Assembly (NCBI RefSeq): GCF_003073045.1
Contig: NC_037593.1
Location: forward strand, 3,959,525-4,023,524
DNA: 64,000 nt
Source: Pomacea canaliculata
Lineage: Eukaryota > Mollusca > Gastropoda > Architaenioglossa > Ampullariidae
Direction of reading: 5' to 3'
In this document: one piece after another, positions 23,201 to 36,500 of the stretch
Layout: the number at the start of each line of letters is the position of its first letter
Position numbering within the stretch: the first letter of the stretch is position 1
Notes under the pieces: model-generated
Database searches by the model: none
The model's input: only the letters and a program-made list of their open reading frames with translations
Told to the model about the DNA's origin: nothing
Position numbers and translations under genes: made by a program

Positions 23201-25121
23201 GGAAGATTCCTACCAAAACAGACCACACAGAACTGGTAAGGTCATAGATCTTGACATCTTTGCCTATGTAATGCTTTAGTCAGTTGAGCTCAAACTCATT
23301 TGTAAAAGTGGGCAGGATTTGCAGTACAGTTCATAATGGATGGCATAATTTTTATCCAGGCTCAGCTAGAACCGATGGATACTACAAGTTAACATTGGAG
23401 GAAAAAGCACGCTATCTGAGCAATGCCCGCAATGTGACACTTCAACAGAAAGCAGCGGAGACCCTTAACGAGAATGTAAGTCCATTTGAGCTATGTTCTT
23501 GGCATTGGAAATAAATCTAGCATCCTGTTTTATAAGGTCTTTTTAATTTTTATTAAATAATTTCTTCTTGAAGTTGAATATGGTCCCCTTTTTATGAACA
23601 CAAATTTAGATTCTTATTATTCATAGTAATAGTAATTGGGGAGCTGAGGTCATTCTCGAGGCAGTCATGCACTGTATTTGATGATTATGCAGCTGGACGA
23701 GAGCAAGAAGAAAGCTCAGACGTCTAGAGAAGTTCGCAGTGAAACGCGGCGGCTGCAGTCCACGTTTTCAGAATACCTTGACATGGGAGATCTGTTTAAG
23801 TTTAACCAGCTCAAGGTAGGTTATGTACTATATATATGCAGCTATGTCACATGAGAATTCTTTTGGAAGATTTTATTCTTCGTTTTGTTTTGGCTTTGCA
23901 CAAAAGTAATAATACTTCTGTTCACTAAAGATATTTGTTCACCTTTTAATGTTCATTCCATATTTATTTCATCGATCTCATCTATTTCTCATGTTTCGTG
24001 CCCCTTGACACAGTTAATCCCTTACTTGTTAAGGAACCTGTTCTTCTTCACATGCAAGCATGTATGTACCTGCAATACTCATGTAACCCATATTCAGCCA
24101 TCTTCAGTTTGTCACTTTGAAGATTTTCCCATAGTTTTGACATCATCTTTCGCTCTGAGATATAACATTTTTTTGCAAAGAAAATTTTTTTTTAATAGAA
24201 ATATGCTTGTTTCCTCAATGATGGCTTTTTGGAGGTTTTTTGGTTTTCACACTAGACAAAATATCACCCTATCATGATTGAAAGTGTGCCGCGAGGCTTT
24301 AGAATGCATAAAATCTGAATTGTTTGCATTTTGCTCTGATATTTAGACCCGCAAGAAACTGCTACGCTTTGCTAAAAGTGGCATTCATGACTGGGGTCTG
24401 TTTGCACTGGAGCCAATTGCTGCAGATGAGATGGTGATTGAGTATGTTGGTTCTGTGGTGAGACAATCCGTAGCAGAGCTGAGAGAGAAACAGTATGAAC
24501 GATCTGGCATAGGATCCAGCTACCTTTTCCGAGTAGATCATGAGACCATCATAGATGCAACCATGAATGGAAATCTTGCACGTTTCATCAACCATAGCTG
24601 TAATGTAAGTATCTCACAACATAATATTTGTGACTTTTGTTTAAAAAATAGACAGGAAACATGTTTAAAAAGGTAATTCTGGAACATTTTCAATTCTGAA
24701 AAGCAAGTTTTTCATAAAGAAATTTTCTCTGTAGATTTTATTTACAGCTTCAAACACATACAACACCTCATCCACTGCGTTGTGAGCAAAAAAAACTTAG
24801 CCTGTTATTTAGGTCTTAGTAATTACAATAAGTTGAAGATATTGCATCATGCACAAATAAAAAGGAAATGTGTAACATGGTTCTGTGGTTTAACTGAACT
24901 GGATGCTGCTGAATTGTTAACAAAGCCTTTTTTGATCCCTCTTGCAGCCCAACTGCTATGCAAAGGTCATCACCATGGAATCACAAAAGAAAATTGTTAT
25001 CTATTCAAAGCGAGACATCGATGTCAATGAAGAAATCACTTATGATTACAAGTTCCCAATTGAAGATGAGAAAATTCCATGTTTATGTGGAGCGCCAAAC
25101 TGTCGTGGAACTTTGAACTGA
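14216..25121 (+). CDS. SETD1: SETD1-type histone H3 lysine-4 methyltransferase (COMPASS catalytic subunit)
   Basis: Coding exons: 14216-14356, 15471-15560, 15834-16004, 16588-16687, 16895-18542, 19567-19797, 20147-20237, 20557-20664, 20862-21072, 21444-21530, 21729-22836, 23025-23235, 23360-23475, 23693-23815, 24347-24604, 24948-25121. Domains in order: N-terminal block ([12 protein letters not shown]); RRM across exons 3-4 ([20 protein letters not shown]); a His/Gln/Pro tract, then a serine/arginine/glutamate-rich middle; acidic runs; a WIN motif GSARTDGYY that should bind WDR5; N-SET; SET with [11 protein letters not shown] and EEITYDYKF; post-[16 protein letters not shown]. It transfers methyl groups from S-adenosylmethionine to H3K4 in chromatin. 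Exon 5 carries a one-base frame break near 18496; with that base counted the exons give about 1622 residues, within the family's range. The exon 8 donor (GTCTGC) is weak but its phase fits. Confidence 0.95.
18895..19063. mobile_element. Possible MITE with imperfect terminal inverted repeats
   Basis: GTCAGTTTGTCCCAAGACC at 18895-18913 is an imperfect inverted match (15 of 19 by eye) to the segment at 19045-19063. About 130 bp lie between them, and the element sits in the SETD1 intron after exon 5. A second similar start (GTCAAATCATCCC) follows at 18920. No coding capacity. Target-site duplication not established. Confidence 0.35.
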
Positions 25122-26259
25122 GAGAACATGAAGAGCAGCAGATCACTATGGTGCTACTGTACTTTGTTCCGTCATGTTGCTGAACTCATGTAGGACTGCA
25201 TTTGCATAACATTTTGAAAGTTTGAAGTTTTTTTTTTTTTTTTTGACTAAAGAGATTTTCAGTTTTATGGTTCCGCCTCTCCATAATGCTGAATAGCAAA
25301 ACCATTCATTGATGAAGATTCCTAAAATGGAGTCAGATATTTGGGGTTAGGAGAGAAGCAAAAGTGCCAGTGGAAAAAAACCTGATTGCATTTGTTAGAC
25401 GTCAGACTTCATGACTTAACTGGTGATCAAAGCATGAGAGCCATAAAATACTTGTGACTATAAGGGGGTCGAGAAATGAAAGATGAGAAAAAAGAATGTG
25501 TGGCAGTAAATTGACAGGATACTTCCCTCATTATGTTGACAAGTAAAACTGACTTGCACAGACAGTAGAAACGTTGTGGTTTTGGGAGTTCAGATGTTAC
25601 TTTCAAGACCGTACTGTCAGGGTTATTGGAACTGGGACTGGGTGGAGAGTACAAAATGCTCAGTTTCAAAGTTTTCAAGACATTTCAAAAGATGCAGTAA
25701 TCTTCTTGCCTTTCTGAAGTTCAGCTATCCACCATAGCCCATTTAAGAGCAAGACAAAGTTTTTGCTAATTGGAAGTGATCGGGAGGGGGGGGGGTGGGC
25801 TTCTTTAGTGTGAGAGGGTTGATTGATTTCCTTTTATCAGAGATTTATTACCTACATACCTTTGCCACAGATGTTTTCACCTTTGCAATAGGTGAAATTG
25901 CTGAGTCATCGAAACTGTAAATTATTTTTGTTTGTTTGGTTTTTTTTTTAAATCTTGAGATGTCTGCTGTGAAGATGATATGGTGCAGCAGACCTCTCTA
26001 GTGTGTACTGCTGTGAATGCATGGTGCATTCTTTGTACAGTGCTTCTGCGTCGTCTTGGGGAAATAGTTTGGCAGCATGTTATGCACATTTTTCCAATGT
26101 TTCAGAAAATGCATATTCAGCACTGATGATAGCAGCCCTGTATGTGTTGCTGATTTGTTAGCACTCAGCATTAGCACTGTGATCATTGTGTAAAGTCCAG
26201 GTGACCAGCAGGGTGCAAGTTGATTGGATAAAGCTAGCAGCCAAATCTGAAGAATACAG

Positions 26260-26265
26260 AATAAA
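26260..26265 (+). terminator. Candidate proximal SETD1 poly(A) signal AATAAA
   Basis: Canonical hexamer about 1.1 kb after the SETD1 stop codon, followed by a T-rich stretch. Usage unproven. Confidence 0.35.
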
Positions 26266-27597
26266 AGTTTGATTTGCTTTCAGAGTTCAGAAAGTGATGT
26301 GGTGGATTCAGGCACACAGCATATATCTCGGAGTTGCTGTCATCATGGTTTTTATTTAGTCTATAAGTATAGTCTATAGTATATAAAAATTAAAAAAGCA
26401 CTGAAATAATAGTATAATTTAGAGTGAAAATGTGACAGACACCAAAAGAAAACTCTCAAGGCATGGTAGTTTATACCTCTTCCATACCATGACAGTTTAT
26501 ATAGCTCACCTCCCTCAACACAGTTTAAGATGTGCAAAATGTAAATAAAAACCAATCACCAAATCCGTGAGCAGTCAGAGAGATTTGTTTGTACCTGAGC
26601 AAGCTTCATTAGGGCATACAACTACTAAAATTTAATATTTTCACTACAAATCCCAAGAAAGAGGGTGCACTATTTCCCGGAAGACCTTATGCCGTGCTGA
26701 GATAGCTGACTTTGAAAGGAGGGATATATTGTTTGTAATTGAAAGTAAGTTAACCTGTGTACGTATGGTTTGTATGGTAAGCCAGGATATGTGGGTTTCT
26801 GTGAACTATGGGTACTTGCATGTATCTATAGTGTTACGTTTGATGCAACAGATGCATTCGCTGTGTCCTGTTATGTCAGTTGCTACAGTTCCACTATGAA
26901 CACATTTTTTTTGAGTTTCAATCCCCAACCCTTCCCTGTTTGGTTTTTTTATGTTAACACAACCAGATTGGTAATTTCAAATACCTATAGAAGGTAAAGA
27001 AACAAATATTTCAGTGAAATGTTTTCTCAACATAACCAGCAAGTATGTAGTGTTTAATTTTTTTTAATGTAATTTAGATGCTATGATTTAATGTTGATTT
27101 TCCATTAAAGAGCTTAATTCTTTGTTGATGATAGGTTGTTGCCACCTGTTTATAGTGTAACAATGAATCCTTTGCTTCATAGATTTAATGGGTACTTAAT
27201 GTGCCGTAAAAAGTTTTATTTTGTTTTGAAAACCTGCATCAATGAAAATTTTACTTTCAAATTTTGCATGTGCAGAATGTTAAGCAGTTTGTTTTAACGA
27301 GTTTAGAAAAGACGGCTCATGTCAGCCTTTTCAAGACATTGTTGGTCAGCATTCTTCTTTGAAGAACTTTCCTGTATCTATAAGACTTCTCATTTGCGTA
27401 GTCTTAAAATTTCACCTCTTGTAACTCTAGAGCAGGCAGGCACATACTGCATCAGTGAGTTTCTTATTTTTGCCATCATTACAGCAGTTCCATGACATTT
27501 TTGTCTGCCTCTTTCAGTAGATTATGGTCTTTAGATTGGATTGCACATTTTGTGTTGGCAAGATGTGCTGTAAAGCATAAAAAAATGAAATCTTGTC

Positions 27598-27660
27598 CGC
27601 AGGTGGATGTACTGGTAGTGTGTCAGACTCAAGAGGTTGCTGGTTGTAAGTTATCTGGCT
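27598..27660 (+). mobile_element. Possible degraded tRNA-derived SINE head
   Basis: GGATGTACTGGTAGTGTGTC followed by AGACTC and GAGGTTGCTGGTTGTAAG resembles a tRNA-like A box (TAGCTCAGTTGGTAGAGCG type) and B box (GGTTCGAATC type) at tRNA spacing. The B box is degenerate. The 3' body cannot be delimited. Confidence 0.35.
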
Positions 27661-29315
27661 TTATTTCATTTTCCTTGCATGTCAGGAGGAGAAAACGCTC
27701 TCCTCTCACTAAATGTACACACATTGATGAGACTAGCTATGCGTTGCTTTGAGCCAGTGGCTCAAAAAACTTCAGGTTTATTTGCAGAGGTCTGTTCGGG
27801 CAGGGTGATGTAAAAACGCACAACTGTTTCTTGCTTATTGCCAATCGTTAATCATGCCAAGCGCTAATGCACTAGCAGAGCCCTGAGCTGTCTGCAGTGA
27901 GTCAAAGTTGACTTAGAATATCATTTACTATCAAGTCTCTACGAACACTGGAGTTTGTAAATACAAACCTCAGCTGCACTGCTGCTCATGCTTTTTTTTT
28001 TAAATTGAAGTCTGCATATCACTTGGTGAACATACTCTAGGCATTGTAATTACAATTTACCTGCAAGTATTTATAGTAAACAAAATATATTGAAACAATA
28101 AGAATGTACACAAATTGTTTGATTGAGTATGTTGAATTAAGGGATTCATACATGGCATGCTCAAGAACCTTTATTTCGTCCTCAGACCTCATTGTAAATT
28201 TGATTTTGTTCGACGAAGGCAGTCTTTTTATTTGCTGTTTATTTCCCAGATACATTGTTTACCACTTCTGTCTTCTGTTTGCTTTGCTGGGTTCATTTTG
28301 AGGCATTTTTGGATTGCAAGTTATTTTGTACACTTTGAGCATGATGAGAGACTTGAATAGCTGTATTGATGAATAGGCTGTATTAAAGTGCCAGTACATA
28401 AACATAGTAGTAGAACAAGGAGTGCTTGTGCTACATGCTATCAAATGAGAGTGCAGATGGATCCTGTTTTTGTTTTTAGTTGATTAAATACACCAGGCAT
28501 TGCAGTCTATTTACAGTGCTTAGATATTTGTACAAGATAGTGTCCATAGAGAAGATTTAAGGTCATCGCTAGGTTGATACAAGCACACCTCTACATCGCT
28601 CTCTCAGTCTCTCTAACATTGCTTTCCCATCTTATTGTATCATTGTGCTCTTTACAAAACCGTAATCCATGGCCATCCTCCCCTCTACTCTTTTGCTATT
28701 TTCATTTCATCTAATGACAGCAGTTTATCTGCGCGTGCAAAGTTGTAACGTATTTAAACAGTTAAATTTGTTAAGTGCAGGGGCTTCAGCACTCGTATTG
28801 TCGGAGTGAAAGCTGTGATTGCTGCGAATGAGACTGTCATTTAGTACCATCGTTCTTTGTTACAGTTTAAATGAAGTTTTCAACTCCGCGTTCAAACATC
28901 CACCATATCCTATTCAGATCTCTTCATGTTTGTTCCTCACTTGTTTCTAGCTGTTCCCAGAACGCAGAAACCTAGATGCTTGATCGCAGCCGCCGCCGAA
29001 GAATATATTGGGGGTAAAAATCATTTCAGGTTCAGAATTCCATTGTACATAGGCCTTGTATCGCTTGGAAATTTGAATGAGAGAGGTCATGCATGAGCTG
29101 CAGCGAAATATGGTGAACGTTTTGTATTTACATGGCTGTGGTTGCTGTGCGATGTTTCGCCTCCCCATTTCCCCGTGCGACGACAGGTTTTTCACGATGT
29201 TACCTGCTGTTGTGTACATTTTCATATTGTATGTCATTCTTGTACGATTACACTGAACTATGTACATACGTGTGTCATATTTAGACTGAATTTCTCTTGG
29301 GAAGCTATTTTTTAA

Positions 29316-29321
29316 AATAAA
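29316..29321 (+). terminator. Candidate distal poly(A) signal AATAAA
   Basis: Canonical hexamer in a context (TTTAAAATAAAGATTC) typical of real 3' ends, 4.2 kb beyond the SETD1 stop and before the next gene. Confidence 0.3.
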
Positions 29322-29897
29322 GATTCTTAAATGTAACGCCTTTTCCTTTGTTAAAAAGTGCGTTCATTGACGCTTTTATGGGAAAGGTTAGTGGTGCCTT
29401 TGCTGGCATGAGAGAAGAAACGAATGAGATAAAATAAATGTTTTTGTAGACTGGATGAGTGGACTTAACATTGAATTCCATGATCAAAAAGGTTAATAGC
29501 ATCGTCCGGAAACAAGTCTATTTGACAAAAGCATCAGTTTTACAAAAAGTTCAGCAAAGCCACAAATCTTGTCAGAAGAACAGTATATATAAGAAGCCAC
29601 AAATGCGATCAGAGCAATGGACTGGTATGAGTATTAGCAAAATACTGGTAATTATTACCATGTGGACCAGAAAGAGTTACCTCTGTCGGTGAATCTGAAG
29701 AACAAGAACAGTGAGTTGTTTAAAGGACCGAGAACTACGAGGGCATGGAGAGGGTTAAAAGCAGCACTGGTGTTCATTTTTAGACTTTTTACAGTCCTTG
29801 TTGTATGTAGGACATATTGTCGGCTTGACCAGCCTGTGAATATCGGCTTTTACCTGGTCTAGTCAAAGATTACGAATCTCTTTGGTCTACCTATAGC

Positions 29898-30015
29898 CAC
29901 GAACTTGCATTATTAGACTGCCGGCAGACGATTTTTTTTTCAGTCCAACTGCTAAAACGAGGCATGATACTACAAAACTTCCGGCTTAGTCACATTCATT
30001 GTTTAGGCTCGCCGA
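29898..30015 (+). repeat. Dispersed repeat, copy 1 of 2
   Basis: From CACGAACTTGCATTATTAG to GTTTAGGCTCGCCGA this 118-bp segment matches 47351-47465 in the same orientation at roughly 80 percent by eye. Shared words include CTAAAACGAGGCAT and GTTTAGGCTCGCCGA. Copy 1 is followed at 30028 by an ATG in good context and a GTAAGT at 30041. No family recognised. Confidence 0.75.
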
Positions 30016-30731
30016 TTGAGAGGCAACATGGCGGAGATATGTAAGTTTTTAAATCTGAAATAGGATAACACCTTTATGATGATTGAACTTTTTCAATTTC
30101 CGTGAACTGACGCATTGTAACAGGAACAACATCAATGTAGAGACGGATTTACAGCCTCAACATCATGATTTAATATACTTAAAAACCCACCGTTCTTTCA
30201 GATTTTAGTGAGACATGCCAAAAACAAAACAAGGTCTGAATATTACATGGTGGAAATAAATTAAACATTCTCACTTTCCGTCTCTCTCGTGATAAAGAAA
30301 TCGTGTGCACTGCAGTTTGCCTTTTTTGTGTCCTATGGACACTAAGGTAGGTTTTTTTTTCTTAGTTTTTTTTTTTTTTTTATTTATAAGATGTTGTATT
30401 CCTTCAAGACATTGAAAGTGAATTGCTTTCCGTTCCCACTTTGCACGTGCTGCACTGTGACGACCCACCCAGTCGTGAGCGAACATCGCCTGCACACACA
30501 GAGAAGCTCGTCAGTCAGTCGGCCAGTGACACGGACCTGGACAGACCAGGCCACCCGTGAAATGTTGTGTTCCATACCCTGGCATCACTCCCTCATATTT
30601 TAACAGATGATTTTACCATTCGCCATCGAGGTTTGCACAATTCATTTCAGTCACCGGCGCGGAATTTAGCCAAAACCAGTGAGGACAAAGTCTTTTAAGG
30701 GAAAGAATTAAGAACTCAACAAAACCCGCAC

Positions 30732-33536
30732 ATGGACGAACCTGAAGGTAAGAAGGTATTTTACTGGGCTTACCGTATCTCGAAGTTAGTATTTTTGAAT
30801 TGGTTTTAGTCCAACGGGTATTAACTGGGTTAGTTGTCATAGTCAGAAAGTCCAGAACATGTTTTTCGGTATCTCCTATTCAAAGAGTTTAAAATGAGTT
30901 AGGTCCACATTGTTTCTCGCTTCTAGCTTGATTTTCTGACGATTGCAGGAGGTTAATGTGGAGGCATGTGGATGCGGAAACACTAACTTTTTTTTTGCAA
31001 ACAGGATCTGCTACTACTTCTGCTACTGTTATTATTACTATTTTTCTATATTATTATTATATTTAAAATATATTTCTCGTCCTCATTGCAAAGGATCATC
31101 AGCCACTGATTCTGGATGTGGTGCAAACTTCGAGCCTTACATAAACAGAGGGACTTTCACACCCTTCCAGAAATTACAGGTGGGTGGTCTCTGTTTCCCT
31201 GATCTCTCACCTTCATTTCTCTCTCTCTAAGCTAAATACTTTCAAGGCACTATTGTATGTGGGGGGACATGAACTTGAGCAAAGCACTATATAAATGTTT
31301 ATTACTATTATCTGTACAGAATGTATCAAATCATCTTGCGACCTATGGACCAAAGCTACAGCACTGGGTGGCTGCCTTGCCCTGATATACCCGTAGTTGC
31401 TAGCTCGTGTAAAACACCATCCACCCACCTACCCTCTCCTCGATGCAATGTCGCCCCGCGAAGTGTAGAGTTATTAGATGAAATGATCTCCCCTTGTCTT
31501 AACGGTAGGTCAACGACCTACCCGCGGGGTGGCGTCACCAGGAGACCCTTGATGTCATCAGGCGCGTGGCGCAACGTGTGGTGAGGATTCGGGTGCCCTT
31601 CCTCAGCGTCCACCGCCCGATTAGCATCTACAGCGATAAGAGGAACTTCGGGGGAACCGGCTTCGCCTACTACGTGGACCACCAGGTCGTCAAGGTGAGT
31701 GTCAGTGAGGTTGGAGGTGGAGGAAAGATGATGACTACCCCGTTTAGACGCAAAATGCGACATCTGTGTCATCAGTTGAATTGTCATCGATAATTTGGTT
31801 TATGGAGAGCAGATTTTTGTTTCTTCCTGGATATATGTGCATCGCTATCATTAATGCTGATGTTCTTATTGTTCTTCACCATTGTTTACCTTGTGGTCAT
31901 GCCAGTGATTCAAAGTATAAATGCGATTTGAGGTTCGTGCAACAAGATCGTTATGGTGTGAATGTACGTAAGGATGAACAGTAAACATACTTTTTAAAAA
32001 ATGGAGGAGTGACCGGCCAGTACGGAACAAACTGGGTGAAACTGCTCCGACCGGAAATTATTCTTAGTTAGCATGATGTGTTTAACTACAAATCGGAAAT
32101 GCTTTTTGTAGAAAAAAGACAAGTTTATCTTTGATCGGATATACCTATTTCAGGTGCGCACCAACATGCACGTGATCTTCAACAAAGAAGAAGCTGGTGC
32201 ATCAATTATCGACTTCTTCCTGGATCTCCCAGACCGGAAGCGCCCAAAGCGGATCGAAATCCGGGGCTCTATGCACGACTTCGACTGGAGCATCTCGGAG
32301 GATTACGCCAGCATCACCTGCGCTCCTACTGCGAAACTTCTCCAGTACATGAACCTCTTCACCGACATCCCCATCCTATGGGAGACCAGCTTCTTCAGCA
32401 ACGACAAGCCGCACGTCGACAGGGCAGCCCTCAGCACATCAGCACAACACGCAACAACAACGGAGAATGTCGACAGGGCTCACCACCCAGAAACAGGGGC
32501 TTCGCACTTCAAAGATGCTTGTTATTGGGCAGGTATTGACAGAAGTGTCAGCGCATGTGCGCTACAACCGGAAGACTACGTTGTCCTCATCTCCCATCCA
32601 GACGGCGGCGAGAAGTGCTTTTCGGTGGGTCATGCAATCGTTTATCCGTGTGCAGGGGTCACGGCGCATACGCGGGCCAGCAAGCATTGCAGCGATCCCG
32701 CAGTGAACCAAAACAGTACGTGGGCATCAAGCAGGCTGGAGGGCCAACCCACCTGGCTCACCTTCCTTAAGCGGGTGGCGATGAACTTGGACCGCTACTA
32801 CAGCACACAGTCCATGAATGGTTGCAGCGGCGCTCCCATCCTAATCCTCAAGCACTCCCTGCGCCATCTGCGCATGCCCATCCTGGACACCAGCCAGCAC
32901 TCCGGCAGTGTCTGCTTCGAGAAAGGCTTCAGCATCGGCTACGCCACAGCCTTCATGCCCTCCATGTTCGGCAGCTCCCGCTGTCCAGACCGCGTGTCCG
33001 AGGAAGCACTGCCTCACTTCCAGGCGGCTGCGCAGAACGGAGACTGGTCGCCGGATTCCATCAGCGACAGCTTCTCGACCAGACGAGTTCGTTCGTCGAG
33101 CAGCAAGCTGAAAACGCCATGGCGGAGGGGCATCACAGGACTCAGCGCCACCTCACGGGACAGGCCACCGTCATGTGACATCAGCACGACAGGAAGGCAA
33201 GGGAAAGACGAGCAAGTTCATAGGTCGTCGGAGTGTAGAGCGAGGAATGGTGCTCGCATGCTGAAGACAAAGTTAGGAATGAAGCCTTCCACTCGCAAGA
33301 CGGCTTCATCAACCTCGAAAAGACAGGAAGCCGAGTATATCAGTCGTTTGCTGAGTCTACGAGAGACGGTGACTCTGACCACTCCGCATTGCTTCCGCAA
33401 GAACTACATCCAGCAGCGGAGGGAAGCTGGGTGGAAGGCAGACGCCAACAACCTCAGAAGCACTTTCCCCTTCCTCACTCACAACCAGCACCTCCCTACT
33501 CAGCTGCCATCCCAGTGCGGCAGAACAGACTGTTGA
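30732..33536 (+). CDS. Trypsin-like serine peptidase-domain protein
   Basis: Exons: 30732-30747 (MDEPE), 31094-31179, 31509-31694, 32154-33536. All junctions join in phase, giving 556 codons as read. The peptidase-like core runs from GTGFAYYV in exon 3 through TNMHVIFN (candidate catalytic His) and DYASITCAPTAKLL (candidate Asp region) to NGCSGAPIL (nucleophile Ser in a GxSGxP loop), with VLISHPDGG between. This order fits a chymotrypsin-fold peptidase, and the arrangement resembles uncharacterised molluscan proteins of this kind. No signal peptide is obvious, so it is perhaps intracellular. Sequence after about 33080 becomes low-complexity and may be read in the wrong frame (see findings). 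GC-rich relative to its flanks. Substrate unknown. Confidence 0.75.
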
Positions 33537-36500
33537 ACACCCAAGACAGCAGGGAGGTCTTGATGCCGGAAGGCGGAAGCTGCAAGGAACTTGTCGCTGC
33601 GCGCGCTTCTTCAAACGTTTCCTTCTCCTCAGCTGCAGCACCGCAAACGACAGTTTGTTTCATGCCAATGGCATGCGTGGTACCATTCATGCCAGCTCCT
33701 CCTGTCCGTCGCTAGGCCTCAACAGGGATTCTCGAAATAGTGTCGTCCCCGGTCCAAATCCTTGTGATGTACACGTGTAGGATCAGGAGGTCGAGGTAGT
33801 CGTATAAATGATTACATACTTGAATCCAGTAGTGGATTCAGTATCATGGTCTTGAAAACTTGCCATCTGTATCCCAGCGACAATCATTTTCATGAATACC
33901 GAGAAGTGGTGTCGATTGATGACAAACAAATTCTGAACTCGACCGTTAATCCAGCAACACGGAGCTGCGACTATTCATCTGGCATTGCCGTAGAGAGCTA
34001 CAAGGACGGTGAGAGGACTGACCCAGGACTTCGTGGCCACCTGCTTGGTCAGAATTATGACCCTGGTCCTCATGTACCCAGTGGAACCCTATCCTGGCTT
34101 TTTTAGGGATATTCAACATCAAATCGGCAGAGTTTGGAATCACCAGACTACGAACTCTAGAGGACCTGGAAAGAGATGTTTCACACTGGCCGCCGCCTTG
34201 TCGCAATGTTCGTGAATTCTAAATGTTTTGTCTTCGACTCCTTAAATTCCTCCATACTCAACTTACACATCGGGGTACAGTCTGCAATTGTCTGTAAAGA
34301 CAGATTTTTTTCTACAATTTTCATTCTCGACAGTGTATATGCTTCGCAAAATCCTCCAGACCTACGAGTTCTTAAAACATTTTGTCCCTGGAAAGTGGCG
34401 AAAACTTAAAAAAAAAAAAAAAAAAAAAACAACCCAACTAAAGACAAATATTTGTGTCGGGACATTTCTCTTTTGTCAGCGGCAAATAACAGAAGTTCCT
34501 GTTGCAAACTGATGAGCCACTAACGGTTAAAAACCTCACACACATACCCACAAAGTATGGTTCAGATCCCACGGGATGGAAATGACATAGTGAACGCCCT
34601 TTCACCTGGGAAAATACTGTAAATAAATTGAAATAGTTTTTCTTTGCCATTCTGACCGAATGTTGCCATCAGACTGATATGCCGTAGTCACTTTTCTTTT
34701 CTGTGAATAGTCTGCAAAATTAATTTTTAATGGTTTCATACCCAGCAAACCACGTATACACGTGTGAACACGCAGGTTTTTAACAAATGTTCACATGTGC
34801 GACATTCACCTGGAAATGAGTGGCAACGGTCAGTGCAGAAAGGCTTCATATCTCATTGACTGTTGTCCATAATTAAACACAATTTAGTTTTTCTGAAGAT
34901 TCGTGTAAAGAATCGCCCCTAGTGTTTTTTTTTATTCTGCAATATTTTCACCTGACTACGATTTCATAGTTCACAAATTTCTTGGCCATAGAAATGAGAC
35001 TTTTTAACTTGGTCGCTGTATTGTTTTCATACAGTGGCCACACTTTTCTCTAGTCAGCTCAACTTCAAGTAAAAAAAAGTCAATGACTAAGAAGTCGAAA
35101 ATATGTGGAATTTATTTTTTTTTATTTATTTAAAAAGGGGTCGAGCTGCACAATAGTCCATGTTGACACAAGAGAACAGTGGACGTTCTCCTACACAGTC
35201 CAACAGGCTTGACTGTTGATCGTCCAACATTCTAACTGTCAGATTTCAGACTTGGAAGATTCCAGAGACTTGGTCAGATGAAGACAACTGTTGCAGGTTG
35301 AAATAATTGAAAGCAGGACTGACAACCGTTCATGTCCGCCGAAGTCAGACACAACAAAAGCTGTCTTCCAAGGGAGACCTCATCAAAATACCCGGCTTGC
35401 ACTGGGGCACTACTTTCTGAGTCGTTTGTCCCTTGTAACTGACAGTAGTTTTGATGACAGTTTGAAGGATTTGTGTTTGGTACACCGACTGTCAACCGAG
35501 AGGTGGAGATTAATTTGAACATGCATTTCGCACACGGTATGTGTTTTGTGTGCTCAAGATAATTACTGTGATAATTACGGTTCAAGATGTTTATTGAACC
35601 TCTCCTATGTACAGGATGTGTTTTAGTCCACTTTCCCCGTCTTTCAGCATTATCAATGTTGCGAATATTGTTGTTGTCAAGCTGAAATACGGAGAAGTTT
35701 TAAGCCCATGTGCTTAGAGAAGGAGTATGTACACCCAGGGATTGTTTTAATATACTAGATTTTAACGGGTAATACTCGTAACATTTCGTAACCTGAGGGA
35801 TGTTGCTGTTACTGTTATGTATGGATACAAACAATCCTTTGCCAGAAAAGGTAAACTCACTGGCCGTGCTGGTAACGTGTTGTCTTCTGTGTATGTGTGG
35901 ATGCTGCTTGCATGGGACGTGTATGAATGTTGTGCAAGCACAAATGGTGTTTGTGTTCGAAATCCTTCCACTACTTTCTAAATTTGTTACAATGGCTTCT
36001 GGTGCTGAATGTTAAGATAAAAAAGATTTTACAACGGAAATACTAGTACGTGCAGCTTGACCTAGCCAGCTTGTCTTTGAGGTGGTGAATCGTTGAGCGG
36101 TTAGGGTTAGGTTAAAACAATCCTCGTGTGATCATCTTCCTTCCCCACCCATCCATGCAGTTCACCACCTTGCACACAATGATCGCTTTGGACTGACACT
36201 TTACAGGTGAGTATTATCAGTTTTATTTCTCTTTGCACCTACAATGGTTTGCCCGACCATGCTCAGTCTAAGACAGTACTAGTGAAAGCTCATTTTGTTT
36301 TGTAACATTCTCCTTTCTCCGAGTAACAATTTTATTTGAAACGCGCTTGATTCCCCACAATGGAAGCTTCCAAGCGAATTACAGTAATAACTAGCAGCAA
36401 AGTTGGCATACAGCAAATATTGATCAACGGAAATAATATCGTAATGATACCGCGTACAACGGTGCATAATACGTGAACAGTTGCAATACTTCAATATTCA

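Larger units (their letters stand above)
25122..29335 (+). other. SETD1 3' UTR and flank, no further gene recognised
   Basis: No coding exon is recognisable. Candidate plus-strand poly(A) signals are AATAAA at 26260-26265 and AATAAA at 29316-29321. If the distal one is used, the 3' UTR would be about 4.2 kb; this is inference. A tRNA-derived SINE-like piece lies at about 27598-27660. Confidence 0.4.

Noticed and set aside
30028-30040. ATG GCG GAG as first exon of the peptidase gene
   Set aside because: Splicing its GTAAGT donor to the exon at 31094 creates a TGA at the junction; the MDEPE exon at 30732 joins in frame.
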